Below, one piece after another: positions 12,605 to 21,947 of a stretch of 64,000 bases of DNA. Positions within the stretch are counted from its first letter, which is position 1. Each line of letters starts with the position of its first letter. The stretch is taken from positions 124,001-188,000 of the forward strand of contig NZ_LR733303.1 of assembly GCF_902506105.1 (NCBI RefSeq), written 5' to 3'. The notes below the pieces were generated by a model that did not search any database, was not told where the DNA came from, and saw nothing but the letters and a program-made list of their open reading frames with translations. The position numbers and the translations under genes were made by a program. Source of the DNA: Aeromicrobium sp. 9AM. GTDB taxonomy: Bacteria; Actinomycetota; Actinomycetes; Propionibacteriales; Nocardioidaceae.

Positions 12605-14614
12605 CCGCTCGGCCTCCCGCGGCAGCTGGATGACGATGCCGTTGGGACCGTCCTCGAGGCTGCCGCGGAGCGCATCGACCCGGTCGACCATCGACTGCAG
12701 AACCTCGGCGTCCAGGTCCGCCCCCGTGAGGTCGACCTCGAGGCTGTCGGCGCCCGGCACGACCCGCAGGGTCACCGAGGTCGCGCCGCCGTCGGCGATC
12801 GCGTGGGTGCAGCAGAAGTAGGCCGCGGCCTCCACCCGGTCCGGCCATCGCGCCGCGGACACGGCCGGCTCGACGACCAGTGCCGCGACGCCTTCGCTCC
12901 GCCCGACGTACGAGCCGAGTGCCGACGCGAGCCCGCTCCGGGTGAGCAGCGTCGGGTGCAGGCCCTTGGTCAGGTCGCGGAGCGACTCGAGCGCGGTCGT
13001 CGCGTCCGTGACGAAGGCACCGGCCTGCTCCGGGGTCGGACCGCTGTCAGGCACTGCCGCCAGGGCCGCGCGCAGGTCCCGGAGCCGTGACAACACGTCG
13101 TCGGCGATGGCGACCTCAAGGCGGTGGCGCTCGGAGTCGCTGGCCCGGATGAGACGGCCGCGGGAGGACGTGAGCTCCTCGGTCTGTTGGTGAAGCTGCT
13201 GGACGTGCGCGCCGAGGGCGACCTCCAGGCGTACGTTGCGGAACGCCACAGCTGCCTGGTCGGCGATGTCGCTCAGCAGCCGCTCCTCCTGTCGGCGAAG
13301 GTTGCGGGTCGCGGGCAGCCGCAGGCGGATGGTGCCGACCTCGCCGGCCCTGTCGGCGACCGGGATCTCGACCCAGTCGCCTGCCGTCCCGCGCCCGGAT
13401 GCCCGCGGGGTCCACGAGGCGGATCGCTGGACGCCGTCGGGCAGGTGGAGCCGGACGTCCGACTCCACGGCCGAGGCAGCGAGCCCTGCTGCCTCCGCGA
13501 CGGCCGGCAGCAGCTCGTGAGGGGCGGGGCTCTCGCCGGCGCGACGACTGAAGGCGGCCAGCGCGTCATAGGGCTGGGCCCTGGGGCCATAGGCCAGGCG
13601 ATCGGCCAGCCGGACGACCCAGCGCCGGAGCGGCTGGAAGGCCAGCGAGACGATCGCCGTGATCACCAGTGAGAGGCCGAAGCTCTCGGCCTCGCCATCG
13701 AGGCGATCGCCGACGGCCACCACCACGACGACGTACGCCGCCGTCACGAACGCGGTCGCGCAGGCCAGCGCGACCGCCCGACTGATAATGATGTCGAGGT
13801 CGTAGAGCCTGAAGCGGAGCACCGAGATCGCAATGCTGGCGATCAGGGCGACGTACGAGAGGTAGAGCGGGATGCTCGTGGCCGGCGACTGTCGGCCGGT
13901 GATGGACTGTGTGGAGAGGATCGTGACGAGGGCCAGGCCGACGAAGATCGCGGCGGTGACCACCCAGCGGAGCTGCTGCCTGGCCTCGCCCTGCGACCGG
14001 CGCAAGCGGACGACCATGCTGGCGACCCCGGCGAGCAGGGCGAGCGCGGTGAGTGTGATGCCGATCGAGCTCACCACCTCGCCGGGCGACATGCTCGCGG
14101 TGACATCTGCCTTGCTGACGATCTCGGCAGGCGGGATCATGAACAGTCCGACAAGCGACAGGGCATACCCGACGCAGGACGCCCAGGCGACCGCGCGCCA
14201 CCGCGGTGAGAGCACCCGACCGGCCGGCACGGTCAGGAAGACCAGTCCGAGGATCGTGAGTGCGAACGGACCGCCGAGCGCGAGCGAGACGCACGCCGCG
14301 AGCTGCCCGTCGGAGGTCGAGCCGGGACCGCCCTCGTCGATGACCCAGGTGCTGTACGACTCGAGAACCAGGGAGATCGAGGTCGTGATCCCGATGACGA
14401 CCAGCAGCCAACCGATCAAGTGGCGCCGATAGGTCATCACGATGACCGCGCCGAGGATCGAGCAGCTGATCCCGGCGAAGTCGACGAACGGCCAACCGTG
14501 GATTCCGAACGTGTCCAGCGACCACAGGGAGCTGTATGCCGAGACGATCAGCGTGTCGCCGATGACGGCCAGGGCCGAGACCAGTGCGAGCGTCCACGCG
14601 ACGGCCCGGGTCAT
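12584..14614 (-). CDS. Degenerate sensor histidine kinase (pseudokinase) with multi-TM sensor
   Basis: 676 aa. The N-terminal half has about ten hydrophobic segments, then a GAF-like region (residues about 345-465), a coiled-coil linker and a HisKA_3-like helix. In the sister kinase upstream this helix reads DIHDGAQQH; here it reads AIADD, so Ala504 replaces the phospho-accepting His. The ATP-binding N box is also lost (AIADGGATS instead of AIQNALKHA) and no G box remains, although the fold continues to the end. It cannot be a normal kinase; a sensory partner that forms heterodimers with or modulates the adjacent kinase is likely. Its ATG overlaps that kinase stop (ATGA). Confidence 0.8.
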   Translation of the reverse strand: MTRAVAWTLALVSALAVIGDTLIVSAYSSLWSLDTFGIHGWPFVDFAGISCSILGAVIVMTYRRHLIGWLLVVIGITTSISLVLESYSTWVIDEGGPGSTSDGQLAACVSLALGGPFALTILGLVFLTVPAGRVLSPRWRAVAWASCVGYALSLVGLFMIPPAEIVSKADVTASMSPGEVVSSIGITLTALALLAGVASMVVRLRRSQGEARQQLRWVVTAAIFVGLALVTILSTQSITGRQSPATSIPLYLSYVALIASIAISVLRFRLYDLDIIISRAVALACATAFVTAAYVVVVVAVGDRLDGEAESFGLSLVITAIVSLAFQPLRRWVVRLADRLAYGPRAQPYDALAAFSRRAGESPAPHELLPAVAEAAGLAASAVESDVRLHLPDGVQRSASWTPRASGRGTAGDWVEIPVADRAGEVGTIRLRLPATRNLRRQEERLLSDIADQAAVAFRNVRLEVALGAHVQQLHQQTEELTSSRGRLIRASDSERHRLEVAIADDVLSRLRDLRAALAAVPDSGPTPEQAGAFVTDATTALESLRDLTKGLHPTLLTRSGLASALGSYVGRSEGVAALVVEPAVSAARWPDRVEAAAYFCCTHAIADGGATSVTLRVVPGADSLEVDLTGADLDAEVLQSMVDRVDALRGSLEDGPNGIVIQLPREAERSAVPAS

Positions 14615-15909
14615 GGGGCGCTCCGCTCGACGTGAGCGGTGACCCGTGTGCCTTCGCTCGAGGTCTCGATCGTGACGGAGCCACCGACCGCGTCGAGGCG
14701 GTCCTGCATGTTGACCAGCCCGGAGCCGCCGGCCGTGCCGTCGATGTCGAAACCGGTGCCGTCGTCGGCGACCGCGGCCACGAGGTGGCCGTCGTCATCG
14801 CCCAGGGTCACGCGTATGTGCGACGCTCCCGCGTGCTTGAGCGCGTTCTGGATCGCCTCGAGGCAGCAGAAGTAGACCGCGAGCTCGACCTCCGGGTCGT
14901 ATCGCTCGTGCGTCTCGTCCCGCACCTCGACCGGGGTCGTCGCCGCGGCAGTTGCCGTGGCAAGCGCCGGACCGATGCCACCGTCACTGAGCGCACCGGG
15001 GTAGATGCCGCGCGACAGGTCGACCAAGGTCTCGATGGCCAGCTCCGTGGCGTCGACCTGGTCCGCGACGACCTTGGCGGCCGCCTCGGGTGCGGTCTCG
15101 CTTAGGCTCTGAGCGAGGCGCAGGTTGACCGCCAGGGCGACCAGGTGTTGCTGCGCGCCGTCGTGGATGTCGCGTTCGAGCCGGCGGCGCTCGGCGTCCT
15201 GGGCCTCGACGATGCGGCCGCGCGACGATCGCAGCTCCTCCGACCGGACCGAGAGCTCCTCGACGCGAGCCGCGAGCTCCGCCCGGAGGCGTGCTCCTTG
15301 CAGCACATGGCCGGCTTGGGTGGCTAGGCCGTCGAACAGCCGTCGCTCGACCGGGGTCAGCGGCTGGTGCGGCCGTTCCTGGATGCGGAGCGCACCGAGC
15401 GTCTCGCCCGCGAGGCGTACGAGGAGCGTGCGCTGTCCGTCCGGAGTCGGGTCGGTCCCCCCGGACACGTAGGGGCCATCCTCCGCGCCCTCGGGCCAGG
15501 TCGCCGCGAGGACGGGTGCATCGCCGACGAGCAGCCAGACCTGGGCCCAGGCGGCTCCGGTCCCCTCGGCCAGCACGCGGGCCATCGTGGCCGGAACGTC
15601 CTCGTGCGACCGGGTCACCGAGGCCGAGAACCCGCTCAGGACGTCGTAGGGAAGCTCACGCTCACCGGCCACCAACCGGCGGGCCCGCTTCTGCAGCGCG
15701 GACTGCACGGGGCCGAGCCCGAGGGCGACCAGCAGGGTGGCCAGGATCGACAGCCGGGTGTCGGGCGACGACGTGTGCCCGATGAGCACACCACCGCCGA
15801 GCACGACGACGACGTAGACGACCGCGACGAACACCAGCAGACCGACGACGACCAGCGCGCTCCCGACGCGGTCGGGATGCAGGCGTCGTTGGGCCACCAG
15901 CGCTGTCAT
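14611..15909 (-). CDS. Sensor histidine kinase, NarL-partner type
   Basis: 432 aa. Two or three N-terminal membrane helices (residues about 15-85), a GAF-like domain (about 100-215), coiled coil, then a complete HisKA_3 with phospho-acceptor His249 (RDIHDGAQQHL) and a HATPase with N box QNALKHAG and G boxes DDGTGFDI and GGSGLVNM. It lies downstream of a LuxR-type response regulator (93-bp gap) and upstream of the overlapping pseudokinase, so regulator, kinase and pseudokinase form one operon. The signal is not deducible. Confidence 0.9.
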   Translation of the reverse strand: MTALVAQRRLHPDRVGSALVVVGLLVFVAVVYVVVVLGGGVLIGHTSSPDTRLSILATLLVALGLGPVQSALQKRARRLVAGERELPYDVLSGFSASVTRSHEDVPATMARVLAEGTGAAWAQVWLLVGDAPVLAATWPEGAEDGPYVSGGTDPTPDGQRTLLVRLAGETLGALRIQERPHQPLTPVERRLFDGLATQAGHVLQGARLRAELAARVEELSVRSEELRSSRGRIVEAQDAERRRLERDIHDGAQQHLVALAVNLRLAQSLSETAPEAAAKVVADQVDATELAIETLVDLSRGIYPGALSDGGIGPALATATAAATTPVEVRDETHERYDPEVELAVYFCCLEAIQNALKHAGASHIRVTLGDDDGHLVAAVADDGTGFDIDGTAGGSGLVNMQDRLDAVGGSVTIETSSEGTRVTAHVERSAP

Positions 15910-16002
15910 GGCGCGAGTCTGCTCCCGTTCGCGACTGTCAGGACAGGGCGTTGACCGCCCAAGGGGGTGGGGTCAGCCGCACGATCGCGTGGCGAACAGG
16001 CG

Positions 16003-16668
16003 TCAGGAGGTGGCTTCGACATACGCCAGCACCGCCATCACCCGGCGATTGAGCTCACCCTCCTCGACGAGGCGCAGCTTCTGGAACACCGAGCTGATGT
16101 GCTTCTCGACGGCTCGCTCGCTCATGTAGAGCGTCTTGGCGATCGTGGCGTTGTTGCGACCGGTCGCCATGCACTCGAGCACGGCGCGTTCCTTCTCGGT
16201 CAGGCCCAGCAGCGGTGATTCCTGCTCGCTGGCCTTGCGCGCCATGAGGCCCTCGACGACCTTGGGGTCGAGAGCCGACCCGCCACGGGAGACCTCGTGC
16301 AGCGCCCGGACCAGCTCGTCCAGCTGGGTGATCCGCTCCTTGAGCAGGTAGCCGAGGCCGGCCACGCCGTCCTCGAGGAGCTCGAAGGCGTAGTCCTCCT
16401 CGACGTACTGCGACAGGACGACCACGCCGGTCGCGGGAAACTGGGTGCGGATCTGCTTGGCCGCGACGATGCCCTCGGTCGTGTGCGTGGGGGGCATGCG
16501 GATGTCGGTCAGCACCGCGTCGGGCTTGTGGATCGCGACGGCCTTGAGCAGCGCTGCCGGATCGTCGACGATCTCGACCAGCTCGATGTCGTCGACCTGG
16601 CCGAGCAACGCTGAGACGCCCTCGCGGACGAGGTAGTTGTCGTCTGCAAACACCACTCGCAGCACCAT
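16003..16668 (-). CDS. NarL/FixJ-family response regulator
   Basis: 221 aa. Receiver with Asp9/Asp10 and phospho-acceptor Asp55 (LTDIRMPP), conserved Lys in YLLKER, and a C-terminal LuxR helix-turn-helix (LTEKERAVLECMATGRNNAT, then SERAVEKHISSVFQKL). It is the natural partner of the HisKA_3 kinase just downstream. Only nine bases separate it from the end of the monooxygenase gene upstream on the same strand, so it may be co-transcribed with that gene. Confidence 0.92.
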   Translation of the reverse strand: MVLRVVFADDNYLVREGVSALLGQVDDIELVEIVDDPAALLKAVAIHKPDAVLTDIRMPPTHTTEGIVAAKQIRTQFPATGVVVLSQYVEEDYAFELLEDGVAGLGYLLKERITQLDELVRALHEVSRGGSALDPKVVEGLMARKASEQESPLLGLTEKERAVLECMATGRNNATIAKTLYMSERAVEKHISSVFQKLRLVEEGELNRRVMAVLAYVEATS

Positions 16669-16677
16669 TTCCGGAGA

Positions 16678-17931
16678 CTATCGCAGCGCAGGGCCGCTGG
16701 AGGCGGTCCTGGACAGATCGGCACTCACGATCGACGCGACGATGTCGTGCAACGCTGCCGGGTCCTCCTGCTGGGCCAGCCGGTCCTGCCGCGAGCTCAC
16801 GGCAGGGATGCGACTCACGGTCCGGATCGCGGCGTCTCGGAGGCGGGGGCGCACGCGTCCCTGCAGATCGCTCAGTGTGGCCATCTTGTCTGCGGCGTCC
16901 TGGACGGCGCGCACGGCGGGCCGGCGGCGGGACGCATACGCCGTAAGAGCAGGGTCCCGGTCCGCGCGCCGCGTGAGTTCGTGGACGAGGACTGCGGCGT
17001 CGACAAGCGCACTGTTGGCGCCTTGGCCGAGCGTCGGCGCCATCGCGTGGGCGGCATCTCCCAGCAGGACGAGCGCGCCGTCATGCCATCGCTCGGCGTC
17101 GACCCGGACTACGTTGTTGACCAAGAGCTCGTCGAAGGTCGTCACTCCGGCCCACGCCTCGGCGCTGGCAGGCAACCGCCGGATCCACGACCGGCGCAGC
17201 GACTCGAGGTCGCGGTCCGCAACTGCGGTGGCAACGGTCGGAGCGTTCGCCGCCGCGTAGAAGTAGGTGTGGCCGTCGCCGAGCGGGGCACCGCCGAAGA
17301 GGCCGAGGCGCGTCCAGAACTCGCCGGGCAGTCCGTCGATCTCGCCTTCGACGACGGCTCGCAGGTACGTCTTGCCGGTGGGAGTCATGACGTCACCGAA
17401 CGAGCCGTGTCGGCGGACGGTGGAGGTCACCCCGTCCGCTGCGACCACCAGATCGGCACTCAAGTGCTCGGTGCCGTCGGCACTCTCCACGGTCACGGAT
17501 CCATCGGCGGACGCCTGCCGGACCTCCGTGCCGAATCTCAGCTCGATGCCCGGCTCGTCGGCCACGGCCTGCAGCAGGATCGTGTGGAGTGCGCTGCGCC
17601 TGATCACCAGCACGTGGTCCAGCCCGGCGTCATGCGTCGGGACGGTGCTGGCGGCGATGGTGCGCCCGTCCGCGCGGCGAAGCGTGATGTGGTCGAGGGC
17701 GTGACCCGCGTGCTCGAGCTGCGCGCCGAGGCCCAGGCCGGTCAGGACGGCGAGGCCGTTGGGCTGCAGCAGGAGGCCGGCGCCGACAGGGGCCGAGGAC
17801 TCGACCTTCTCGAGGAGAGTGACGGAGGTGCCGGCCTCGGCGAGGAGCAGCGCGGCGGCGAGGCCACCGATGCCGGCTCCCGCGACGATGGCGGTGGGGG
17901 TGGCGGCCGGGGACAGGGGGTTCTTGTTCAT
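16678..17931 (-). CDS. FAD-dependent aromatic-type monooxygenase
   Basis: 417 aa, group A flavoprotein monooxygenase (UbiH/PHBH-like). N-terminal FAD dinucleotide motif AGAGIGGLAAALLLAEAG, mid-protein DG motif region ADLVVAADGVTSTVRR, and the GD motif LVLLGDAAHAMAPTLGQGAN. Members hydroxylate aromatic or polyketide substrates with NAD(P)H and oxygen; the substrate is unknown. I start at ATG (MNKNPLSP), which removes an unlikely 87-residue extension; there is no Shine-Dalgarno sequence, so a leaderless mRNA is possible. Downstream, after nine bases, comes the response-regulator gene. Confidence 0.88.
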   Translation of the reverse strand: MNKNPLSPAATPTAIVAGAGIGGLAAALLLAEAGTSVTLLEKVESSAPVGAGLLLQPNGLAVLTGLGLGAQLEHAGHALDHITLRRADGRTIAASTVPTHDAGLDHVLVIRRSALHTILLQAVADEPGIELRFGTEVRQASADGSVTVESADGTEHLSADLVVAADGVTSTVRRHGSFGDVMTPTGKTYLRAVVEGEIDGLPGEFWTRLGLFGGAPLGDGHTYFYAAANAPTVATAVADRDLESLRRSWIRRLPASAEAWAGVTTFDELLVNNVVRVDAERWHDGALVLLGDAAHAMAPTLGQGANSALVDAAVLVHELTRRADRDPALTAYASRRRPAVRAVQDAADKMATLSDLQGRVRPRLRDAAIRTVSRIPAVSSRQDRLAQQEDPAALHDIVASIVSADLSRTASSGPALR

Positions 17932-18013
17932 GCAACGAACGTATGGCGAGCACCCCGGTCCTCGGAATGTTGCTGGCCGCACACTCGGGGCGGCTGGCCG
18001 CCCCCCGCACGCC

Positions 18014-18047
18014 AGCGCGGCCGGCCCCTGAGGGGACCGGCCGCGCT
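18014..18047. terminator. Hairpin with T-rich flank after the MMPL gene
   Basis: AGCGCGGCCGGCCCC pairs with its complement (one bulged A) around a three-base loop. On the plus strand it is followed by GCCTTTCTTTG; on the minus strand it follows the MMPL stop by 21 bases. It probably ends the MMPL transcript. Confidence 0.7.
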
Positions 18048-18068
18048 GCCTTTCTTTGTTGACGATCC

Positions 18069-20270
18069 TCAGACGAGGACCCTGGTGTCCTCCTCCAGGA
18101 ACTTCTCGTCCTCTTCGGTGAGCTTCGTCTCGACGTGCCCACCTTCCAGGTCGATGTTGGGCAGGAGGCGATCGAGCCACTTCGGCAGCCACCAGGCGCG
18201 GGCGCCCAGCAGGCTCATCGCGGACGGCACGAGGACCATCCGGACCAGTGTCACGTCGAGCAGGACCGCGACGGCCAGGCCGACACCGAACATCTTGGCC
18301 GTGACGTCAGCCATGAGGATGAACGACGCGAAGACGCTGATCATGATGAGTGCGGCGCTCGTGATGACGCGTCCCGTGGTGGCGACGCCTTCCACGATGG
18401 CCTTCTTCGCATCGCCGTGGCGCGTGAACTGCTCACGCACCCGGCTCAGCAGGAAGACCTCGTAGTCCATCGAGAGGCCGAACAGGATCGCGAACATCAG
18501 CATCGGTGCGAGCGGCATGATCGGGACAGATCCTTCGACACCGATCAGGTTCGCGGCCCAGCCCCACTGGAACACCGCGACGACGACGCCGTACGCAGCT
18601 CCGACGCTCAACAGGTTGAGCACGGCTGCCTTGAGGGGCACGAGCACCGAGCGGAACACGAGCATCAGGACCAGGAACGACAGGCCGATGACGGCTCCGA
18701 GGAACCACGGCATGCGATCCTGCAGACGGTTGGAGACGTCTTCCGACATCGCCGTTGCACCGGTGACCATCGGCTCGACCTTGCTGTCACCGATCGCGTC
18801 CGGCAGCACGGTGTCACGCAGACGGTGCAGCGTGTCCGACGTCTCGGCGTCCTGGGGCGCGCTCGTCGGCTTGACGCCGATGATCGCAAGATCCTTGCCC
18901 TTGTTGAACGTCGGCGCGTCGACCGAGTCGACGCCCTTGGCCGAGGCGAGTGCCTTGCTGACGCGAGCGACGGTGGCATCCGTGTCGGCTGCACCGTGCG
19001 TCTCGAGGACGACGACGAGCTCTCCGTTGAAGCCGGGTCCGTAGGAGTCGGCCATGATGTCGTACGCCTTGCGAGTCGTCGTCGACGACGCATCGTTGCT
19101 GGCATCGGTGAAGCCCAGTCGCATCGAGAACACCGGAGCAGCGAGCACTCCGAGGATGACGGTCGCGACGATTCCGTAGCGCACCGGGTGCTTGACGACC
19201 CGGGCGGCCCAGCGAGCCGAGCCGGAGCTGGGATCGTTGGCCGGACGCTGCTTGATGAACGGGATCTTCGCGGCGTTGACCTTCGTCTTGACGATGCCGA
19301 GGATCGCGGGCAGCAGGGTGATCGCGGCCAGCATGGTGATCAGGACCATCAAGGCTGAAGCCCAGCCCATGACCGTCATCATCGGGACACCGGAGACCTG
19401 GAGGCCGGCGATGGCGACGATGACCGTGACGCCGGCGAACAGCACCGAGAGTCCTGCGGTCGAGTTGGCCTGGCCGATCGCCTCGGGGACGGTCATGCCG
19501 TCATCGAGGTTCTGGCGATGCCTGGACAAGATGAACAGCGCGTAGTCGATGCCGACGCCGAGTCCGAGCATCATGCCGACGATGTTGGCGATCTCCGGAA
19601 CGGCGATCATGCCGGACATGATGCTGAGCGAGCTGACGCCGATCAGGAGGCCGAACAGCGCCGTGACGATCGGGATGCTGAGCGCGACGAGCGAGCCGAA
19701 GGCGACCGCGAGGACCACGATGGCCACGAGGATGCCGATCTTCTCGCTGCTGGGTGCAGCAGCTTCAGCCTTGGCGTAGCCGAGGCCACCGTCGTACTCG
19801 ACCTGGACGCCGGCGTCGCGGGCGGCCTTGGTCGCTGCCGAAGCCTCCTTGAACTGTGACGCCTCGATCTTGTCCGAGTCGTACGCGACGGTCGCGAACG
19901 CGGTCTTGCCGTCCTCACTCAGCGTCGGACCACGCGGGTCGTAGGGGCTGGTGGCCGATACGACCTTGTGGCCTTCCGCCAGCTCGGTGACGGACTGCTC
20001 GATCGCGGCCTTGGTGGCCGGATCGTCCAGACCCTTGTCGGAGTGAAAGATGACGTTGGACGTGTAGACGGTCTCTTCGGGGAACCGGTCGGTCACGGCG
20101 TCGGCAGCACGCTGCGACTCCGCACCGGGAATGTCGAAGCTCTCGTCCGGCGATCCGCCGATCGAGGAGCTGAGCATGAACACCGAGATGCCGATGACGA
20201 CCCACGCCGCCAGGATGCGCCAGGGGTGGCGTCCGGAGAAGTGGCCGATTCGGTAGAGAATGCGGGACAT
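18069..20270 (-). CDS. MMPL/RND-family transporter
   Basis: 733 aa with twelve predicted transmembrane helices in two blocks, each preceded by a large extracytoplasmic loop. The Asp-Tyr pairs of the proton relay are present in both blocks (GIDYALFILSRHR and SMDYEVFLLSRVR), as in MmpL and hopanoid/lipid exporters. Probably exports a lipid or hydrophobic compound by proton antiport; substrate unknown. ATG with AAAGG nine bases upstream. It is preceded by the hydrolase gene on the same strand after 190 bp, so it likely has its own promoter. Confidence 0.92.
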   Translation of the reverse strand: MSRILYRIGHFSGRHPWRILAAWVVIGISVFMLSSSIGGSPDESFDIPGAESQRAADAVTDRFPEETVYTSNVIFHSDKGLDDPATKAAIEQSVTELAEGHKVVSATSPYDPRGPTLSEDGKTAFATVAYDSDKIEASQFKEASAATKAARDAGVQVEYDGGLGYAKAEAAAPSSEKIGILVAIVVLAVAFGSLVALSIPIVTALFGLLIGVSSLSIMSGMIAVPEIANIVGMMLGLGVGIDYALFILSRHRQNLDDGMTVPEAIGQANSTAGLSVLFAGVTVIVAIAGLQVSGVPMMTVMGWASALMVLITMLAAITLLPAILGIVKTKVNAAKIPFIKQRPANDPSSGSARWAARVVKHPVRYGIVATVILGVLAAPVFSMRLGFTDASNDASSTTTRKAYDIMADSYGPGFNGELVVVLETHGAADTDATVARVSKALASAKGVDSVDAPTFNKGKDLAIIGVKPTSAPQDAETSDTLHRLRDTVLPDAIGDSKVEPMVTGATAMSEDVSNRLQDRMPWFLGAVIGLSFLVLMLVFRSVLVPLKAAVLNLLSVGAAYGVVVAVFQWGWAANLIGVEGSVPIMPLAPMLMFAILFGLSMDYEVFLLSRVREQFTRHGDAKKAIVEGVATTGRVITSAALIMISVFASFILMADVTAKMFGVGLAVAVLLDVTLVRMVLVPSAMSLLGARAWWLPKWLDRLLPNIDLEGGHVETKLTEEDEKFLEEDTRVLV

Positions 20271-20460
20271 GATGGAGCCTTTCGTTGAACGGTGAGCTCC
20301 AAACCGGGCGGCTGGTGCTCTGACTCCTCGACGTTATGAAGATCAGCGGGTGCCGCGGCAGTGCGTTGTCCGTCCGTCCCCAGGGGACGAGCGCCGGGTT
20401 TCCCGGTCGCTCGGCCGGGGGTGGCCTCCGCCCCAGGTGGGGGTTAGCCCCCCTACTGCC
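20271..20460. other. 190-bp intergenic region between hydrolase and MMPL genes
   Basis: Holds the presumed MMPL promoter on the minus strand (a CATAAC-like hexamer about 65 bases before the start) and, next to the hydrolase stop, a short GGGGG-TTAG-CCCCC dyad at 20439-20452 that may be a weak terminator or operator. No gene seen. Confidence 0.4.
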
Positions 20461-21336
20461 TCAGGAGCTGCGCTGCTCAGCCAGATGTGGCAGGACCAGC
20501 TCGTCCCACAGGTCGACCTGGTTGTGCCGGAAGAACCCGAAGTGACCCATGCGATCGACACCGAGCTGTTGCGGGGTGAAGCGCATGCGGGTCGTGTCGA
20601 CCGAGGTGTAGAGCCCGTCGAGCGTGCTGATGCTGGTGGCCGACATCAGCTCGTCGTCGGTGAACGAGATCGACGCCATGGGCGTCTCGACCTCGGCGAA
20701 GCGCTCGCGCATCTCGGGCAGCTCGCCGAGCAGGTAGTCGGGGTGCATGCACCATCGCGACCACTGGCGCATGACATTGGCGGGGAGGTCGCCGAGGATG
20801 CGCAGCCGCCCGCCAGGGAAGTAGCCCGTGACAGCCATCGCCGATGGCGCGATGACCTTCCACAACAGGGGAGCCAGGCGGCGGGCTCGCGGGGTGTTGT
20901 GCCGCCAGTAGCCGGAACCCGCCGCGACGCTGATCGTCCGGTCGGCCTTGGTGTGGTCCGCGAACGGCAGCACCTGCCCGCCGAGGCTGTGACCGAGCCA
21001 CGTGACCGGTCGGCCCCCGGCGCGTACGTGCGCGTGGTCTAGGGCGTCCCGGGCATCGAGTGCCCAGCGAACGAGATCGCTCCTGACCTGCCGCATCGGC
21101 CCGTCGAGCGACTCGCCGTGCCCCCGGTAGTCGAAGGTCATCACCGCGAAGCCGCGGTCGCGCAGCCAGGACGCGAACGTCGCGTAGTACGCCGCCGGGG
21201 TCGCCATGGCCGGCACGACCAGGATGACTCCCCGGGCCTCGCCGTTCGGTTCGAACCAGCGCCCGTGCAGCTCGTAGCCGTCGTCCGCAGGGAACGTGAA
21301 GGCGTCCCACAGCTGGTGCTCTATAACGTTCGTCAT
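20461..21336 (-). CDS. Alpha/beta hydrolase
   Basis: 291 aa serine hydrolase of the YheT/lysophospholipase-like group. Oxyanion region VPAMATPAAYY near residue 45, a nucleophile elbow GHSLGGQ near residue 115, and a late acidic/His pair expected near DDELMS and MGHFGFF. Substrate unknown, perhaps an ester or lipid. The ATG lies inside one half of an inverted repeat shared with the divergent TetR gene, which therefore almost certainly controls it. No Shine-Dalgarno sequence precedes it; a leaderless or very short leader is likely. Confidence 0.85.
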   Translation of the reverse strand: MTNVIEHQLWDAFTFPADDGYELHGRWFEPNGEARGVILVVPAMATPAAYYATFASWLRDRGFAVMTFDYRGHGESLDGPMRQVRSDLVRWALDARDALDHAHVRAGGRPVTWLGHSLGGQVLPFADHTKADRTISVAAGSGYWRHNTPRARRLAPLLWKVIAPSAMAVTGYFPGGRLRILGDLPANVMRQWSRWCMHPDYLLGELPEMRERFAEVETPMASISFTDDELMSATSISTLDGLYTSVDTTRMRFTPQQLGVDRMGHFGFFRHNQVDLWDELVLPHLAEQRSS

Positions 21337-21369
21337 AGAACCGACGCTAGGCTATGACGAACGTTATAG
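21321..21369. promoter_or_regulatory. Mirror-image double operator containing both start regions
   Basis: CTATAACGTTCGTCATAG (21321-21338) and its exact reverse complement (21352-21369) are separated by 13 bp between the divergent hydrolase and TetR genes. Each arm is itself partly palindromic around AACGTT. The left arm contains the hydrolase ATG and the right arm an in-frame ATG of the TetR gene. Binding by the TetR protein would block both promoters and initiation regions at once. Confidence 0.85.
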
Positions 21370-21389
21370 TCAAGGAGTATGCTGGGCGC

Positions 21390-21947
21390 ATGCCTCTCGA
21401 TCCCCGCACCAAGATGGTCGCCGGCGCTGCGCAGCTGATCGGCGAGCGCGGCGTCGGAGCGACGAGCGTCCGGGAGCTTGCGAAGTTCACCGGTGCGCCG
21501 CTCGGCTCGACGTACCACTACTTCCCGGGCGGCAAGGACCAGCTGGTCGAGGAGGCCGTCGCGTGGGTCTCGGGTCGCGTCGAGAAGGTGCTGGCCCGGG
21601 CCGGCGAGGGAGGCGCTCTGGCGGCGCTCGACGCCTTCATCACCAACTGGCGCGAGTTCCTCGTCGCGAGCGACTACGAGGCCAGCTGCCCGGTGCTCGC
21701 CGTCGCGACGGAGGCGACCGCAACTGCGGGCCCGGCCAACGAGGTGTTCAAGACGTGGCAGGGTCTGCTCGTCCCGGTGCTGCGGCGCGACGGGGTCGCG
21801 CCTCAGCGGGCGGAGCGACTCGCCTGGCTCATCGTCGGCAGCCTCGAGGGCGCGGTCGTGATGGCGCGCAGCCAGCGCAGCCCGGAGCCGCTCGAGGCCG
21901 TGGCCGCGGAGCTCCGCGTGCTGATCACCGACGCCGTCAGCTCCTGA
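21390..21947 (+). CDS. TetR-family regulator, LmrA/YxaF type
   Basis: 185 aa. HTH in residues about 8-50 (AAQLIGERGVGATSVRELAK, then GSTYHYFPGGKDQLV) and the C-terminal domain of the LmrA/YxaF subgroup, with a single Cys in the ligand domain (YEASCPVLAVATEA). I start at the ATG that opens MPLDPRTK; an in-frame ATG twelve codons upstream lies within the operator arm and would give the same MTNVI beginning as the hydrolase. It overlaps the convergent winged-helix gene by eleven bases. Likely represses itself and the divergent hydrolase. Confidence 0.88.
   Translation: MPLDPRTKMVAGAAQLIGERGVGATSVRELAKFTGAPLGSTYHYFPGGKDQLVEEAVAWVSGRVEKVLARAGEGGALAALDAFITNWREFLVASDYEASCPVLAVATEATATAGPANEVFKTWQGLLVPVLRRDGVAPQRAERLAWLIVGSLEGAVVMARSQRSPEPLEAVAAELRVLITDAVSS

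Noticed and set aside
20439..20453. GGGGG-TTAG-CCCCC as operator of the two-component system
   Set aside because: A loosely similar GGCTAGCCCCC occurs after icd, but there it is part of a terminator-like hairpin and no consistent spacing or dyad links the two.
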